Shown: positions 24,793 to 34,180, counted from the first letter of the stretch. The stretch is 64,000 nt of DNA from a bacterium (GCA_024742665.1 JANSYA010000001.1:758425-822424), one strand, 5' to 3'. Program-made: numbers and translations. The notes: generated by a model from the sequence alone, not told the origin.

Positions 24793-27264
24793 TCATTTTT
24801 TTCGCCCTGATCGGCGTCCCGAGCGGCCCCGGCCGCCGTCCTTCGAACGCTCCCGACCGCTATCGCCGTCTTTGTGATTCTGCTGATTGTTCTTGCCCTG
24901 ATCGTCCTTGCCCTCTTTTGAGCGGTCGCCGTCGCCTTTTGTGCGCGCCCGGGGCTTGCGGGTACTGAAGATCGGCTTGCAAAAGATGCGCATCGCTTCG
25001 GTGTCGAGGCGGTCGAGTTCCAGCTCCCATTTCTCGCCGAGCAGGGCCGGCCGCCCCAGGTTTTTAATGAACGCCGAAAATTTATCGGTCAGCAGTAGTT
25101 CGCGTTCGTTCGTAAGGTGCTGCGCTTCGACGACCGCTTCGGTCGGCATGCCTTCAATTTCCAGGAACACGCGATCATACTTAAAGCCGGTGATGAATCC
25201 GGTAAAAGTGGTCATTTTTTCCTGTTGAATATAACGCATCACTTTCAGGCGAAAGGTGTCGCGCTCGGCTTCCATGGCCCGGCGTTCCTGTTCGCTGGTA
25301 TGCGTGCCGAGCTCCGCGACTTCGTCCGCCGTATAAAAGGCTTTCTTTTTCTCGATAATATTCTGCAGCGCGCGGTGTACGATCAAGTCGGGATAACGCC
25401 GGATCGGCGAGGTGAAGTGGCAGTAGTCGTCGAAGCCCAGGCCCCAGTGACCGCCGGGTTCCGGACTGTACGTCGCCTGCATAAAACTGCGCAACAGCAG
25501 CGTCTGGAAAACGTGATCAAGGCGCGCCCCGCCGACGTGCTTTTCGACGGCCTGCACCGCCTTCGTAATCGAGGCGTGGCGGGCGTCTTTGAGAGTGAAG
25601 TTGATATTGTACGATTCGAAGAACTGATTCAGGTTCGCGATCTTCGTGGGGTCCATCGGTTCGTGCACCCGGTATAAGGCGTTCGCTTTTTTCGTACGCA
25701 AATAGGCGCCGACGCAGATATTCGCCGAGAGCATGCATTCCTCGATCAGCATACTGGATTTCAAACGGTCCGAGTAACTGATCGAATCGATGCGGTCGGT
25801 GCCGGGGTTGATCTTAACTTTCGCCTCGGGCAAATTTAAGTCAATGCGGCCGGCCTTCATGCGGCGTTTGCGCTGGGCCTGGGCCATCTTCCACAGGTCC
25901 TGGACCATGCTGGAAATCGTCTTCGGTATTTCTTTGCCGTCGAGCCCGGGCCGGTTCGTCGCGCCGTCCAGAAAGCTCTCGGCGATATCGTAGGTCAGGC
26001 GCTGGTCGACTTTGATGATCGACTTATAAAAACGGGCGGATAATATCTTGCCGTCTTTTTTCTGAATCTCCATTTCGCAGGTGAAGGCCAGACGGTTTTG
26101 GTGGGCGATCAGCGAACACAGGTTTTCGGACAGCGCCGGCGGTAACATCGGGACCACGCGATTCGAAAGATAGTACGAGGTCGCCCGGCGCAGAGCCTCC
26201 TGGTCCAGATCGCTATCGCGCTCGACGTAATGCGCCACGTCCGCGATGTGCACGTACAGTTTCGCCTTGCCGCGTCCGGCCGGTACATAAGTCAGAGCGT
26301 CGTCGAAGTCTTTCGAATCCGCGCCGTCGATCGTAATCGTCGGCAGATCGCGGAGGTCTTCGCGTTTCTTCCAGTTGCGCACGTTTTTCGCGTTGGGTTC
26401 TTCGTCGATTTCTTTCGGCAGCTCGATGTCGGAAGGATAGCCTGGATCCAGATCGTACTTCATTAAGACGCGCGCGAAATCGACGTCGAGATCGGTGTCG
26501 TCTTCGAAACGTTCGAAGATCGCTTCGAGCACCGACGCTCCCTGATAATTCATGCGTTTGCCGGTCAGGCGTACGACAATCACGACGTCGGATTTCAGTC
26601 GGTCCCGGGAATCTTCCGGCAGGCGCGAAACGTCCGCGCAGGCAACTAATCGCGACGGCAGGTCGAGGGTTTCGCCGGCCGCGAATTTGCCCTGGGAATC
26701 GGCATCCTGCAGGAGTCGCATGCGATGATAAGTGCGCGAACGTTCTTGAATATCCATCACCGTGCCTTCGAAGCGGTCGCGGCTGCGGTCTTTGAGTCGC
26801 ACGACTACCAGGTCGCCGTCGAGAGCGCTGCGGGCGTTCGGCGGCGCGATAAAGATTTCGCGCGCGGATTTGGGGGCGCCGCGCACGCCGACGAAGCCGG
26901 GGCCCTTCGGACTGAAAGAGATGCGGCCCGTAAGATGAAAAGGTTTATTGATTCGTAGTTTCGTGGCTCCGCTGAACTGCACGGCGCCGAGCTCGGCCAG
27001 GGCCTCCAGAATTTCGTGCACTTCCCCGGTTTCGTGCTGCTTGCCTTTTTTGGAAGCGCGACTGCGCCCTTTCGATTTAGAATCTCCGTCGTCGGAATCG
27101 CGCTGCTTGCCTTTTTTGGGTTCGTTGAGGGCGTGCAAGATCTCGGAAATTTTTACAGTTTCGCCGGCGTTGCGTTCGAGGAAGCGCAGGATCGGCGAAG
27201 CGCTGCTGGTGTTGTTATAAGCGGGGGGACCGCCCCGGCTGGTTTGCTTGCGTGAAGATTTCAT
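24793..27264 (-). CDS. rnr: Ribonuclease R (RNB-family 3'-5' exoribonuclease)
   Basis: 823 residues. Order of parts: an N-terminal winged-helix segment (SPILRFLERNAGETVKIS) interrupted by a Lys/Ser/Asp-rich insertion (about 50-80), cold-shock domains, the RNB catalytic domain with TITIDGADSKDFDDAL (catalytic aspartates near 316-324) and DDYCHFTSPIRRYPDL, an S1 domain, and a highly basic/charged tail of 70 residues ending in GRSGRRSGRKK. It degrades structured RNA. Its ATG overlaps the TGA of tsaB (ATGA), so it is translationally coupled to the t6A genes. The long tail resembles the Lys-rich tail of E. coli RNase R that binds ribosomes or RNA. Confidence 0.95.
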   Translation of the reverse strand: MKSSRKQTSRGGPPAYNNTSSASPILRFLERNAGETVKISEILHALNEPKKGKQRDSDDGDSKSKGRSRASKKGKQHETGEVHEILEALAELGAVQFSGATKLRINKPFHLTGRISFSPKGPGFVGVRGAPKSAREIFIAPPNARSALDGDLVVVRLKDRSRDRFEGTVMDIQERSRTYHRMRLLQDADSQGKFAAGETLDLPSRLVACADVSRLPEDSRDRLKSDVVIVVRLTGKRMNYQGASVLEAIFERFEDDTDLDVDFARVLMKYDLDPGYPSDIELPKEIDEEPNAKNVRNWKKREDLRDLPTITIDGADSKDFDDALTYVPAGRGKAKLYVHIADVAHYVERDSDLDQEALRRATSYYLSNRVVPMLPPALSENLCSLIAHQNRLAFTCEMEIQKKDGKILSARFYKSIIKVDQRLTYDIAESFLDGATNRPGLDGKEIPKTISSMVQDLWKMAQAQRKRRMKAGRIDLNLPEAKVKINPGTDRIDSISYSDRLKSSMLIEECMLSANICVGAYLRTKKANALYRVHEPMDPTKIANLNQFFESYNINFTLKDARHASITKAVQAVEKHVGGARLDHVFQTLLLRSFMQATYSPEPGGHWGLGFDDYCHFTSPIRRYPDLIVHRALQNIIEKKKAFYTADEVAELGTHTSEQERRAMEAERDTFRLKVMRYIQQEKMTTFTGFITGFKYDRVFLEIEGMPTEAVVEAQHLTNERELLLTDKFSAFIKNLGRPALLGEKWELELDRLDTEAMRIFCKPIFSTRKPRARTKGDGDRSKEGKDDQGKNNQQNHKDGDSGRERSKDGGRGRSGRRSGRKK

Positions 27265-28094
27265 AATGTTTCTTTGCTTTTATTAAATTTGGAAGTGGCC
27301 GGATCCATGCGCAGGTATTCGGGAACGAGTTCACTCCAATTCGACTGGCGCACGTCGCCTGCGTTGATTGCGTTCAAACACAGATCTCGTAAATCGACGG
27401 CGCGGGGCGGTTCGATGAGACGCCAGGTCTCGATCGCGGTGGATTCCCGCGAATAACTTTGAATGCTATCGAGATCGTCGGCGTAGACGAAAACCCCGGG
27501 ATGCGACTCATACAGGCGGGTGAGAAACTCGTCCGGCTTGCGATCCACAATGGCGATCGCCTGGCCGGCCAGCGCGGCTTGAACCGTGCTATGGGCAGCA
27601 AATACTCGCTCCTGTTTGCCGTCGATCATAACCGCGATTTCCTGATCCGCCTGCGCGCCGGCCGCCTGTGCCTCCCGGGCGCAGGCGTACAGATACAGCG
27701 CGATCGAGGACACGGATCGCACGGGAATACTCCAGAGCTGCGCCAGATTGCGCGCGGCGCCGACGCTGATACGCGTGCCGGTGAAGCTGCCGGGCCCCCG
27801 GGTCGTCGCGATCCACTCCGGACGCTCGATGCCTGCGATGTCCCGCAGCCGCTGGATTTCCGGCAGCAGGCGGCGAAAGGATTCCCGGGGCGCCTCTTCG
27901 CGAATCTGGCAGTCCAGGCGATCGCTTTCGCCCGCGACGAAACCCGCCATCAGCCAGCGATTCGTCGCCTCGATTGCCAGGCAGACCCGCTCCGCGAAAG
28001 AGGCGACGCCAGCCACGCCAGCGCCGTCGGACCCGTCGCCGCTCCTGCCGCTGCGACCGTCCGGGTTTTCATGTATGTCGTCGTCGATGATCAT
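27261..28094 (-). CDS. tsaB: tRNA threonylcarbamoyladenosine biosynthesis protein TsaB
   Basis: 277 residues from ATG 28094, which overlaps the stop of tsaE (ATGA); the frame is open upstream but only inside tsaE. It has the ASKHA-fold pattern: CLAIEATNRWLMAGF, then the ARTRGPGSFTG-like loop WIATTRGPGSFTGTRISVG and the helix ARNLAQLW. TsaB is the partner needed by TsaD for t6A37 modification of ANN-decoding tRNAs. The first 30 residues before the core are an Asp/Gly-rich extension not usual in TsaB. The gene is coupled to rnr downstream by another ATGA. tsaC and tsaD are not in the window. Confidence 0.92.
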   Translation of the reverse strand: MIIDDDIHENPDGRSGRSGDGSDGAGVAGVASFAERVCLAIEATNRWLMAGFVAGESDRLDCQIREEAPRESFRRLLPEIQRLRDIAGIERPEWIATTRGPGSFTGTRISVGAARNLAQLWSIPVRSVSSIALYLYACAREAQAAGAQADQEIAVMIDGKQERVFAAHSTVQAALAGQAIAIVDRKPDEFLTRLYESHPGVFVYADDLDSIQSYSRESTAIETWRLIEPPRAVDLRDLCLNAINAGDVRQSNWSELVPEYLRMDPATSKFNKSKETL

Positions 28095-28627
28095 GGCAGG
28101 CGATACAGCCGGAGGCGCCGGGGTTCCTGTGATTCCTGTAAATCTTCTGGTGCAGGACCGGGTTCCGGTTCTAGAATATCCAGAGTCAGGCGAAAGCGCG
28201 GGACGCCGCGCGGGATTTGATCGCCGGCCCGCTGCCACCATTCGATCGCGTGCAGGCGAGCCGGCTGATCGTCCGCGGGGCTTTCGCTCCAGCGTTCGAC
28301 GAAATCCAGATCGTCCAGTTCGCCCGGATCCATCAGGCGATAGAGATCGTAGTGATAGAGATCCCGGGCCTCGGGAGCGCGCCGGGGATTTTCGTAAACA
28401 TTCAGTAAATTAAACGTAGGGCTGTTGATATTCGCGTCGATACCGAGGGTCGGCCCCAGGCCGTGGACGAAGGCCGTCTTACCGGCTCCCAGTTCGCCTT
28501 CCAGCAGCAGCAGACAGTTGCGATGGGGCGCCAGAAATTCGCGGTAGATTTGCGCGCTTGCGCGGTCGGTGGCCGGGAGGTCGGCGGCGATCGTTTCGAA
28601 TACCCGCGCATCGAGCGAATCGCTCAC
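28091..28627 (-). CDS. tsaE: tRNA threonylcarbamoyladenosine biosynthesis ATPase TsaE
   Basis: 178 residues starting at GTG 28627, which overlaps the upstream stop (GTGA). The P-loop is LEGELGAGKTAFVHGL, followed by the NSPTFNLLNVYE and YHYDLYRL segments typical of TsaE (YjeE). TsaE drives the TsaB-TsaD-TsaE cycle of t6A synthesis. The C-terminus is longer than usual by about 25 residues, with a proline/glutamate-rich end. It lies in a four-gene chain of overlapping starts and stops. Confidence 0.95.
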   Translation of the reverse strand: MSDSLDARVFETIAADLPATDRASAQIYREFLAPHRNCLLLLEGELGAGKTAFVHGLGPTLGIDANINSPTFNLLNVYENPRRAPEARDLYHYDLYRLMDPGELDDLDFVERWSESPADDQPARLHAIEWWQRAGDQIPRGVPRFRLTLDILEPEPGPAPEDLQESQEPRRLRLYRLP

Positions 28628-29127
28628 GGTGCTTCTCCCGATTTATGGGGCGCTTTCCGAGCAGGCCCCGGGCGTCCTCTTCCAGCATCGGCCGGCCCGC
28701 GACGTCCGGCGGGGCGAGCGCGTTGTTGCGGCGGCCTGGCTTTGGCCGCTTTGCCGGTCGCGGAGGAATCGTCCCCGCGGCTGCCGAAGAATCTCCGGGA
28801 CTTTCGCAGGCGATCGCCAGGGGCCGGGCCGCTGCGCCGGCCGCCGCCGGTCCGTCTCGAACTCCAGCCGGAATTGCGGTCCGGGTCCCCGCCGGGCAGT
28901 CGTCCGAGGACCACGTATCCCGCGCCCGCGTAGGCCAGAAATACGAGCGCCGTAAAGATCGCCGTGGCGGCGAGGACGTGAGTCTCTCCGAGTCGCTCGG
29001 GAATTTCGAGCAGGGCGGGGTCCCACCAGGACAGCGCATAATAAACGATGCCGTAGAAGATGAACCAGTACACCGTAAAGACCACGGTGAAGAGTATTTT
29101 CTGCAGTAGAGTCAATGCAGGGGCCAC
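28624..29127 (-). CDS. Small membrane protein with Arg/Gly/Pro-rich cytoplasmic tail
   Basis: 167 residues from GTG 29127, chosen for an upstream GGGAA and because the longer frame to 29307 runs into the divergent gene's leader. Two transmembrane helices (about 6-28 and 48-72) are followed by about 95 residues dominated by Arg, Gly, Pro, Ala and Ser. The stop codon overlaps the GTG of tsaE, so the gene is real or at least translated in the operon. I do not recognise the family. The tail resembles RG-rich nucleic-acid-binding tails, which would fit the tRNA-modification and RNase neighbours, but this is inference. Confidence 0.6.
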   Translation of the reverse strand: MAPALTLLQKILFTVVFTVYWFIFYGIVYYALSWWDPALLEIPERLGETHVLAATAIFTALVFLAYAGAGYVVLGRLPGGDPDRNSGWSSRRTGGGRRSGPAPGDRLRKSRRFFGSRGDDSSATGKAAKARPPQQRARPAGRRGPADAGRGRPGPARKAPHKSGEAP

Positions 29128-29169
29128 GACAGTGATTTCCCGGTGGATTCTACAGTCAATCAACCTGAG

Positions 29170-29202
29170 ACTCCCCGCAGTTTCCAGGGTCCTGCGGGGA
29201 GT
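29170..29202. other. 11-bp inverted repeat in the divergent control region
   Basis: ACTCCCCGCAG (29170-29180) and CTGCGGGGAGT (29192-29202) are exactly complementary with an 11-base loop. The element lies 43-75 bases upstream of the GTG of the membrane-protein/tsaE/tsaB/rnr operon. On that transcript it would be a strong leader hairpin; it could also be an operator. Confidence 0.5.
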
Positions 29203-29313
29203 AGCGGGCCGGCGGAAATTCAGCCTTTTTTTGGCCTGGAAACTGCAAATTCCAGGAAATCTACGGTTGTAATATAAGAAGCCTCGTCGTATGAATCTAC
29301 GGCGCACACAATC

Positions 29314-30534
29314 ATGCAGAGATCCAATCGAATTCCAGTCAGGCCGACGGGCTCCTCACGGCGTCGACATATTCTGGCTTCGCCCCTGGCGGGTCTTTTC
29401 TGCGCGCTGCTTGGAACGACCGGCCTTGCCTTCCTGCCCTCCGGAAGTTTGCAGGCGCAGCTCACCTGCACGGGGGCGGTTTGCGAAACGATTCCAGTCT
29501 CCAGCGAAGAATACAATCGTCTCTTTAATGAGCTCCAGCTCCAGTACACCAACGATCTCTTCGACCGCATGGCCGAGGCGATGGTCATATCAAATCTGGC
29601 CACGCCCTATACCGGCACGGTCAACTTAAACGACGCCTGGACCTTCGGCGCGAACGTCGCCGCCGGCTATACCGAAGCCGACGAGGTCGATATTTCCGCG
29701 ACGAACGTCGGCGTCATCGAAGACGTGCCGACCGCGGGCGCCGCGATCAACGGCCGCTTTTTTGTGGGCGTGAACGTCGGCAAACTCTTCGGCATGACCT
29801 ACGATCCTTTTGCCGGAGATTCCGAAGACTCAGAAGAGGGCGAGGAGTCCGACAACGAAACCCCGGCGTTCTATTCGCCCGCGAGATTCGACGTGTACTA
29901 CGGGGGACTCAAACATACGGAGCGCTTTAATAACGAGAAGGGCGTGACCGGCAGCCTGCGGGCGACGACCCGCTCCGAGAGCGTGGAGATTCGATACCAT
30001 CTGGTGGAAGGTTCGGATCTTGCGGGCGGATCGCTGCTGCGTTTTCGCGGCGTATCTCTCGGCGTGGGCTATTCGAGTATGGCCCAGCGTTTGCGCTACA
30101 GCGCCGGCGAAACCGACACGCTGACGATTTCGCTGCAGGAAGGCATTAACCTGGAGTGGCTCGGTCAGAACTTCGCACTATTAGAAAACAACGTGCGTTC
30201 GACGATGATCGAATTGCGCACCGGCGTGCAGCTGCTGTACTTCCTGAACCTGACGATCGGCGGCGGTTATGCTCAGAACAAAGGCCAGACCGATTTTTTT
30301 CTGACCCGCTTTGGGCCGGTCATCATCGCTCAAAACCCTTTCGAAAGTTTTTTTAATACGCCGGAAAGCGCGAATCTGTCTTTGACTTTGCTCGAACGCG
30401 GCGAAATTCCCGCTGATCTCTACTATTTCAAAGCGGGCATAGAATTTAATATCGCGATTTTCAAGCTGGGAATCGAAGGCATTATGACACGCCGCAACTA
30501 CGGCGCCAGCGTCGGCGCCCGTTTCGAGTTTTAA
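29314..30534 (+). CDS. Predicted outer-membrane beta-barrel protein
   Basis: 406 residues. An Arg-rich start is followed by a hydrophobic signal (LAGLFCALLGTTGLAFL) and a cleavage site near LQAQL. The mature part is rich in alternating hydrophobic and polar residues with Gly/Asn/Thr, contains an acidic loop (about residues 168-185), and ends RRNYGASVGARFEF; a final aromatic Phe is the mark recognised by the BAM machinery. No enzymatic motif is seen. It may be a surface adhesin or porin-like protein of the kind found in leptospires; the exact family is not recognised. It diverges from the tsaE operon. Confidence 0.65.
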   Translation: MQRSNRIPVRPTGSSRRRHILASPLAGLFCALLGTTGLAFLPSGSLQAQLTCTGAVCETIPVSSEEYNRLFNELQLQYTNDLFDRMAEAMVISNLATPYTGTVNLNDAWTFGANVAAGYTEADEVDISATNVGVIEDVPTAGAAINGRFFVGVNVGKLFGMTYDPFAGDSEDSEEGEESDNETPAFYSPARFDVYYGGLKHTERFNNEKGVTGSLRATTRSESVEIRYHLVEGSDLAGGSLLRFRGVSLGVGYSSMAQRLRYSAGETDTLTISLQEGINLEWLGQNFALLENNVRSTMIELRTGVQLLYFLNLTIGGGYAQNKGQTDFFLTRFGPVIIAQNPFESFFNTPESANLSLTLLERGEIPADLYYFKAGIEFNIAIFKLGIEGIMTRRNYGASVGARFEF

Positions 30535-30580
30535 GAATCACCAGCAGGGCTGGCAGTACCAACTGGCGGCTTTCCTGAAT

Positions 30581-32392
30581 TTATCCGATGAGGCCGGCTG
30601 CAGCCGCGTCGCCGCTCCGCATCAATTCGATGCTTTCCATGGCTTCGGCTTCTTTTTCCATAACATAGGCGCGGCCTTCTTTGCCGGTTTTGTACAGGAT
30701 CTGCGAGAGCAGCTTCAGATTCTTCGTCGACTCGGGGTTGCGCAGGCGGTAGCGTTCGCACAGATCTTCCGCCGCTTCCAGCCGGCCTGCCCGCAGCATC
30801 ATCTTCGCGCCCGAAATTAAAAACTCGGTATCGTGGGGGCAGCCCTTCGCGTAATCTTCGGCCAGATTCGCCGCGCGATCCCACTGGTTGACCTTCGCGC
30901 AGGCCTTTGCCAGATGCTTGAGAATCGATTTCTGCGTTGGATCGGTCTGGCGGGCGCGGTCCAGCAGTTCGACCGCCCGGGCGAAATCTTTTTGTTCGTT
31001 CGCGGCGACCCGGGCTTCGCTCAGCAAAGCCCGCACGGCGGTTTTCGTTTCGGTGGCCGTGCTTTCATCTTTCGGACTGCCTGCGGCGATCGCGTCGGCG
31101 TGTTTCTCGGGATCGTCCAGATAGCCCACGCGAATCAGAGAGAGGTCGTCCGTGATCTGGCCGATGCGATCGATCGTCTCGACTAACTGCGTTAAATCGC
31201 CGCGACCCAGCTCGATCATATTCAGAATCATTTCATCGTCGTCGTTGATCAGGCGTTCGCCGTCCGCGCCGATGCCGACGTACAGATCGTCGCGTCCGTC
31301 GGAGCCGCTGAAAATCACGTCGCCGGGTTTCATCGGGAAAACCTGAATCTTAACGTTGCGGTGGTTTACGTCCGGGAAACCGATCTTTTGCAGCGGCATG
31401 TCGGTTTCCATAAACGAGGCTTTGTTGTCGCGATACAAGACCATCCCGGGGTGTTCGGCGTTGACATAGTAGAGCGTGCCGGTTTCATCGTCGACCACGC
31501 CGAGCACCAGGGAGATGAACATCGTCGATTCGAAGGTTTCGAAAACCCGCTGCAGTTCGACGAAGGAATGCTTGATCCACAGTTCCGGCGACTGGTTCTG
31601 AACGTCTAACGAAAGCTTGGAGCGCTCGATATTGGCTTCGAACAGGGAACCGAGCACGAGCACGCCGCCGGCGCCCTGCATCGATTTGCCCATCGCGTCC
31701 GCGTTGAGAAATACCGTGCAGGATCGCCCGCGCAGCTGCAACGAATGCGCGACACACAGATCGCCGCCGAGCTGTTCGTCCCACTTCTTAAAGCGAAACT
31801 GCTTCTTCTGACGCACGAACATGTCGACGGAAACGCGATCGCTGCGCACGCTCGAGCGCGCCAGGGGTTTGATCAACTGGGCCGTAAGAAAATAGTCACC
31901 GTCCTGCTCGAATTTCATTTTCGAGGTTTGCAGAACCTGCTCTTCCATTTCCCGGGACAGTGCTTCGACCTTGCGCAGCATGGCGCGATTCGTTTGCAGT
32001 TCGCCCGTGAGCTGGTTAAAGATCTGCGCAAAACGCGACAGATCTTTGCCGCCGGATTCCGGGAGGGCTTCCGCCTGCAGACGATCGAAATCTTTTTCGG
32101 CGATCGCCAGGCCGGCCAGCGCCGCGGCGGCGCGCATACGCCGCACCGGACGCCACAGGCCGAACCAGAGCAGGGCGCTGGTCGCGAGGCCGATCAGCGC
32201 GGCGGCGATCGCGGGGATGGCCCGCGCTTCCGGTTCAGCGGGGCTCAGAAAAACAAAGAGGCCCCCCGCGATGAGGGCCACGCAGAGCGGTGCGAAGACG
32301 GCCGCCAGCACCGGATTCCAGAGCGAACGCGGAGAGCTTCGGGGAGTATCTCGAATTGCTGCGGTGCCTGGTTCGTTGGGAGATTCAGTCAT
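30581..32392 (-). CDS. SpoIIE/PP2C-type serine phosphatase with TPR domain
   Basis: 603 residues from ATG 32392. Two transmembrane helices lie near residues 22-85. Between about 90 and 170 is a HAMP-like or coiled-coil linker. The SpoIIE phosphatase domain (about 190-420) shows NADAMGKSMQG, the TDG-like FSGSDGRDD and QITDDLSLIRV, which carry metal-binding aspartates. Residues 455-595 form about four TPR repeats. Such phosphatases dephosphorylate anti-sigma-factor antagonists in partner-switching systems; the RsbW-like ATPase of the sensor at 11445-13865 could be part of the same logic, but no link is shown. TPRs at the C-terminus are a common leptospiral arrangement. Confidence 0.85.
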   Translation of the reverse strand: MTESPNEPGTAAIRDTPRSSPRSLWNPVLAAVFAPLCVALIAGGLFVFLSPAEPEARAIPAIAAALIGLATSALLWFGLWRPVRRMRAAAALAGLAIAEKDFDRLQAEALPESGGKDLSRFAQIFNQLTGELQTNRAMLRKVEALSREMEEQVLQTSKMKFEQDGDYFLTAQLIKPLARSSVRSDRVSVDMFVRQKKQFRFKKWDEQLGGDLCVAHSLQLRGRSCTVFLNADAMGKSMQGAGGVLVLGSLFEANIERSKLSLDVQNQSPELWIKHSFVELQRVFETFESTMFISLVLGVVDDETGTLYYVNAEHPGMVLYRDNKASFMETDMPLQKIGFPDVNHRNVKIQVFPMKPGDVIFSGSDGRDDLYVGIGADGERLINDDDEMILNMIELGRGDLTQLVETIDRIGQITDDLSLIRVGYLDDPEKHADAIAAGSPKDESTATETKTAVRALLSEARVAANEQKDFARAVELLDRARQTDPTQKSILKHLAKACAKVNQWDRAANLAEDYAKGCPHDTEFLISGAKMMLRAGRLEAAEDLCERYRLRNPESTKNLKLLSQILYKTGKEGRAYVMEKEAEAMESIELMRSGDAAAAGLIG

Positions 32393-32461
32393 AGGCCTGT
32401 TTGGATGATACGCTCGCGGGACGTCCTGGAGACGTGAGGGCTGCAAAGATAGGGCGCACTG

Positions 32462-33322
32462 TCACTTTCGCAAGCCTTTAAGTTTCTGCTTATCGCTTTT
32501 ACTGATTTTTTCCGTGGCCGCGCTGAAGGCGACCGAACTCAGAGCGCGAATGTGTTGATTCAAAAAGGCCAGGGTCTCACGGGGATAGGCGCGGCCGGTT
32601 TCGCGCAGAGTCCAGCCGACGCCTTTCTGAACATATACGTCAGGATCCGCCAATAGATTCTCGACCAGGGGTAAGATATCGCGCACGGGCGGCCGGCTTT
32701 CGCGCAGGTTGTCGTAACACAGCAGGCTGACGATCGACTGTCGGCGCAGCCAGGGCATCTTCGAGCGATTCCATTTGCGCAGGGTCGGATAGACCGCGTC
32801 GGGTGCGATCTCCAGCAGCTGCGCGAAGATTTTCGAGAAGCGATCCGAATGTTCCCAGTTATCGATATCTTTCGCCCAGGCTTTGAGGACCGGCCAGTGA
32901 ATCTTCGCGTCGAGTTGATTCAGACGCCCTTCGTAATAGAGCAGCGGCTGGATCTTCGCTTCGAATAGATTGGATCCAGACCAGACCGCGCCCCAGGCGG
33001 CCAATCGCGATTTCTCCGCGGCTCTGTCGGCGGGAGTCGCGAGGCCGGCGGTTTTAGCCCCACGCGATTTCGCCGCGCTCGCCTTCGCCCCGGCCGGCTC
33101 GGATTCTAAAAATGAAAAACCGGCGCGATTGATGCTTCGCAGTTCCGGCAGAGCCAGGCCCAGCACTTCGAGCTGCGTGTTATAAATCGCGCGGCGTTTG
33201 GCGGCGGTCGTCTTTGGAATCCGCTGCCTGCGCGCCGCCTGGATTACCGCCGACTCGACCTCTTGTACGAAACCGCTCCGGGAGCGATCGCCGGCGGCAT
33301 GCTCGCGGGAATCAGCGGGCAT
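32462..33322 (-). CDS. DNA alkylation repair (AlkD-like HEAT-repeat) protein
   Basis: 286 residues. The second half carries the features of the DNA alkylation repair family: WAKDIDNWEHSDRF near residue 165, RKWNRSKMPWLRRQSIVSLL near 210 and VQKGVGWTLRETGRAYP near 248. These enzymes are HEAT-like superhelices that excise positively charged alkylated bases. An Ala/Lys/Ser-rich insertion near residues 75-95 is atypical. The gene start overlaps the end of the SGNH lipoprotein gene by 11 bases, so both share a transcript. Function is well supported; substrate specificity is not. Confidence 0.82.
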   Translation of the reverse strand: MPADSREHAAGDRSRSGFVQEVESAVIQAARRQRIPKTTAAKRRAIYNTQLEVLGLALPELRSINRAGFSFLESEPAGAKASAAKSRGAKTAGLATPADRAAEKSRLAAWGAVWSGSNLFEAKIQPLLYYEGRLNQLDAKIHWPVLKAWAKDIDNWEHSDRFSKIFAQLLEIAPDAVYPTLRKWNRSKMPWLRRQSIVSLLCYDNLRESRPPVRDILPLVENLLADPDVYVQKGVGWTLRETGRAYPRETLAFLNQHIRALSSVAFSAATEKISKSDKQKLKGLRK

Positions 33323-34133
33323 AGGGCTTCAGCAGTTCGCCCCAGACTCGATAGCCTTCTTCGCCGAAGTGAATCACGTCCGTGCCTCCGCCCGGGAGCG
33401 TCGCGTGGTAGGGTTCGGCCAGCTGCGGAACATTGCGCTCGGACATCACGCGCCACAGATCGATATATTCGACGCCGGAAAACTCTTCGGTAATGTACTT
33501 TAACTGCCAGTTATAAAAAGGCACCACCTGATTGGCTTTCCAGGTCAGGGTCGGGGGCACGCTCGTCATCAGCACTTTCGTGCCGGGCGCTTTCGCCTTG
33601 ATCGTTTGAATCAATTTGCGGGTTTCGTCGAGAGTATGGTCGATGCAGCGACCCTGTAAAATATCGTTGCCGCCGATGGAAATCGCCACGGCCCGCGGTC
33701 GCAGGGCCAGCACGTCGGCTTCGATGCGCGTCGTGAGCAGGCCGACCGTGTCGCCGCCGATCCCGCGATTCGCGGCGTTCACGCCCGGCATGTACTTGTC
33801 CATCAGGGGCGGCATAAAAAGCGCGGCGATGCTGTCGCCGGTTACGACCAGTCGCGCGTTCTTACGCTGCGCGGTGTCCTGGGCATAGGCGATGCGAATG
33901 GCGTTGTATATCTGCAGATATTTATCGCGATCCGATTCTTTGACCTGGTCGGTATTGCACGTTTTGCTTTCGACGAAATAGTCGAAGCCCATGCTCGCTC
34001 CCCGGCGGCTGCCGGGCAAACAGGCGGTGGACAGCAGGGTCAGGATTGTCAGTGCGATTGCGAGAGTCGTTCGGCGTCCGCGACTGCGTCCGGTGTTTTG
34101 AGCGGGAATCGAATCGAAGGCGAGCTTGTGCAT
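33312..34133 (-). CDS. SGNH/GDSL-family hydrolase lipoprotein
   Basis: 273 residues from ATG 34133, preceded by GGAGA at 8 bases; the ATG at 34148 has no site. The signal (RRTTLAIALTILTLLSTAC) makes it a lipoprotein. The esterase blocks are present: TGDSIAALF (nucleophile Ser), NRGIGGDT (Gly), SIGGNDIL (Asn) and TDVIHF (Asp/His). It likely deacylates lipids, sugars or peptides at the cell envelope. It overlaps the AlkD-like gene. Its leader contains a GATA/GAAA repeat that might affect expression. Confidence 0.88.
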   Translation of the reverse strand: MHKLAFDSIPAQNTGRSRGRRTTLAIALTILTLLSTACLPGSRRGASMGFDYFVESKTCNTDQVKESDRDKYLQIYNAIRIAYAQDTAQRKNARLVVTGDSIAALFMPPLMDKYMPGVNAANRGIGGDTVGLLTTRIEADVLALRPRAVAISIGGNDILQGRCIDHTLDETRKLIQTIKAKAPGTKVLMTSVPPTLTWKANQVVPFYNWQLKYITEEFSGVEYIDLWRVMSERNVPQLAEPYHATLPGGGTDVIHFGEEGYRVWGELLKPYAR

Positions 34134-34155
34134 GAGGAATGTCTCCATAGAAAGT

Positions 34156-34180
34156 TAGATAGATAGAAAGAAAGATAGAT
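34156..34180. repeat. GATA/GAAA tetranucleotide microsatellite
   Basis: The plus strand reads TAGATAGATAG AAAGAAAGATAGAT, a run of imperfect four-base repeats. It lies 23-47 bases upstream of the ATG of the SGNH lipoprotein gene, where slippage could change promoter or leader spacing. Confidence 0.7.
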
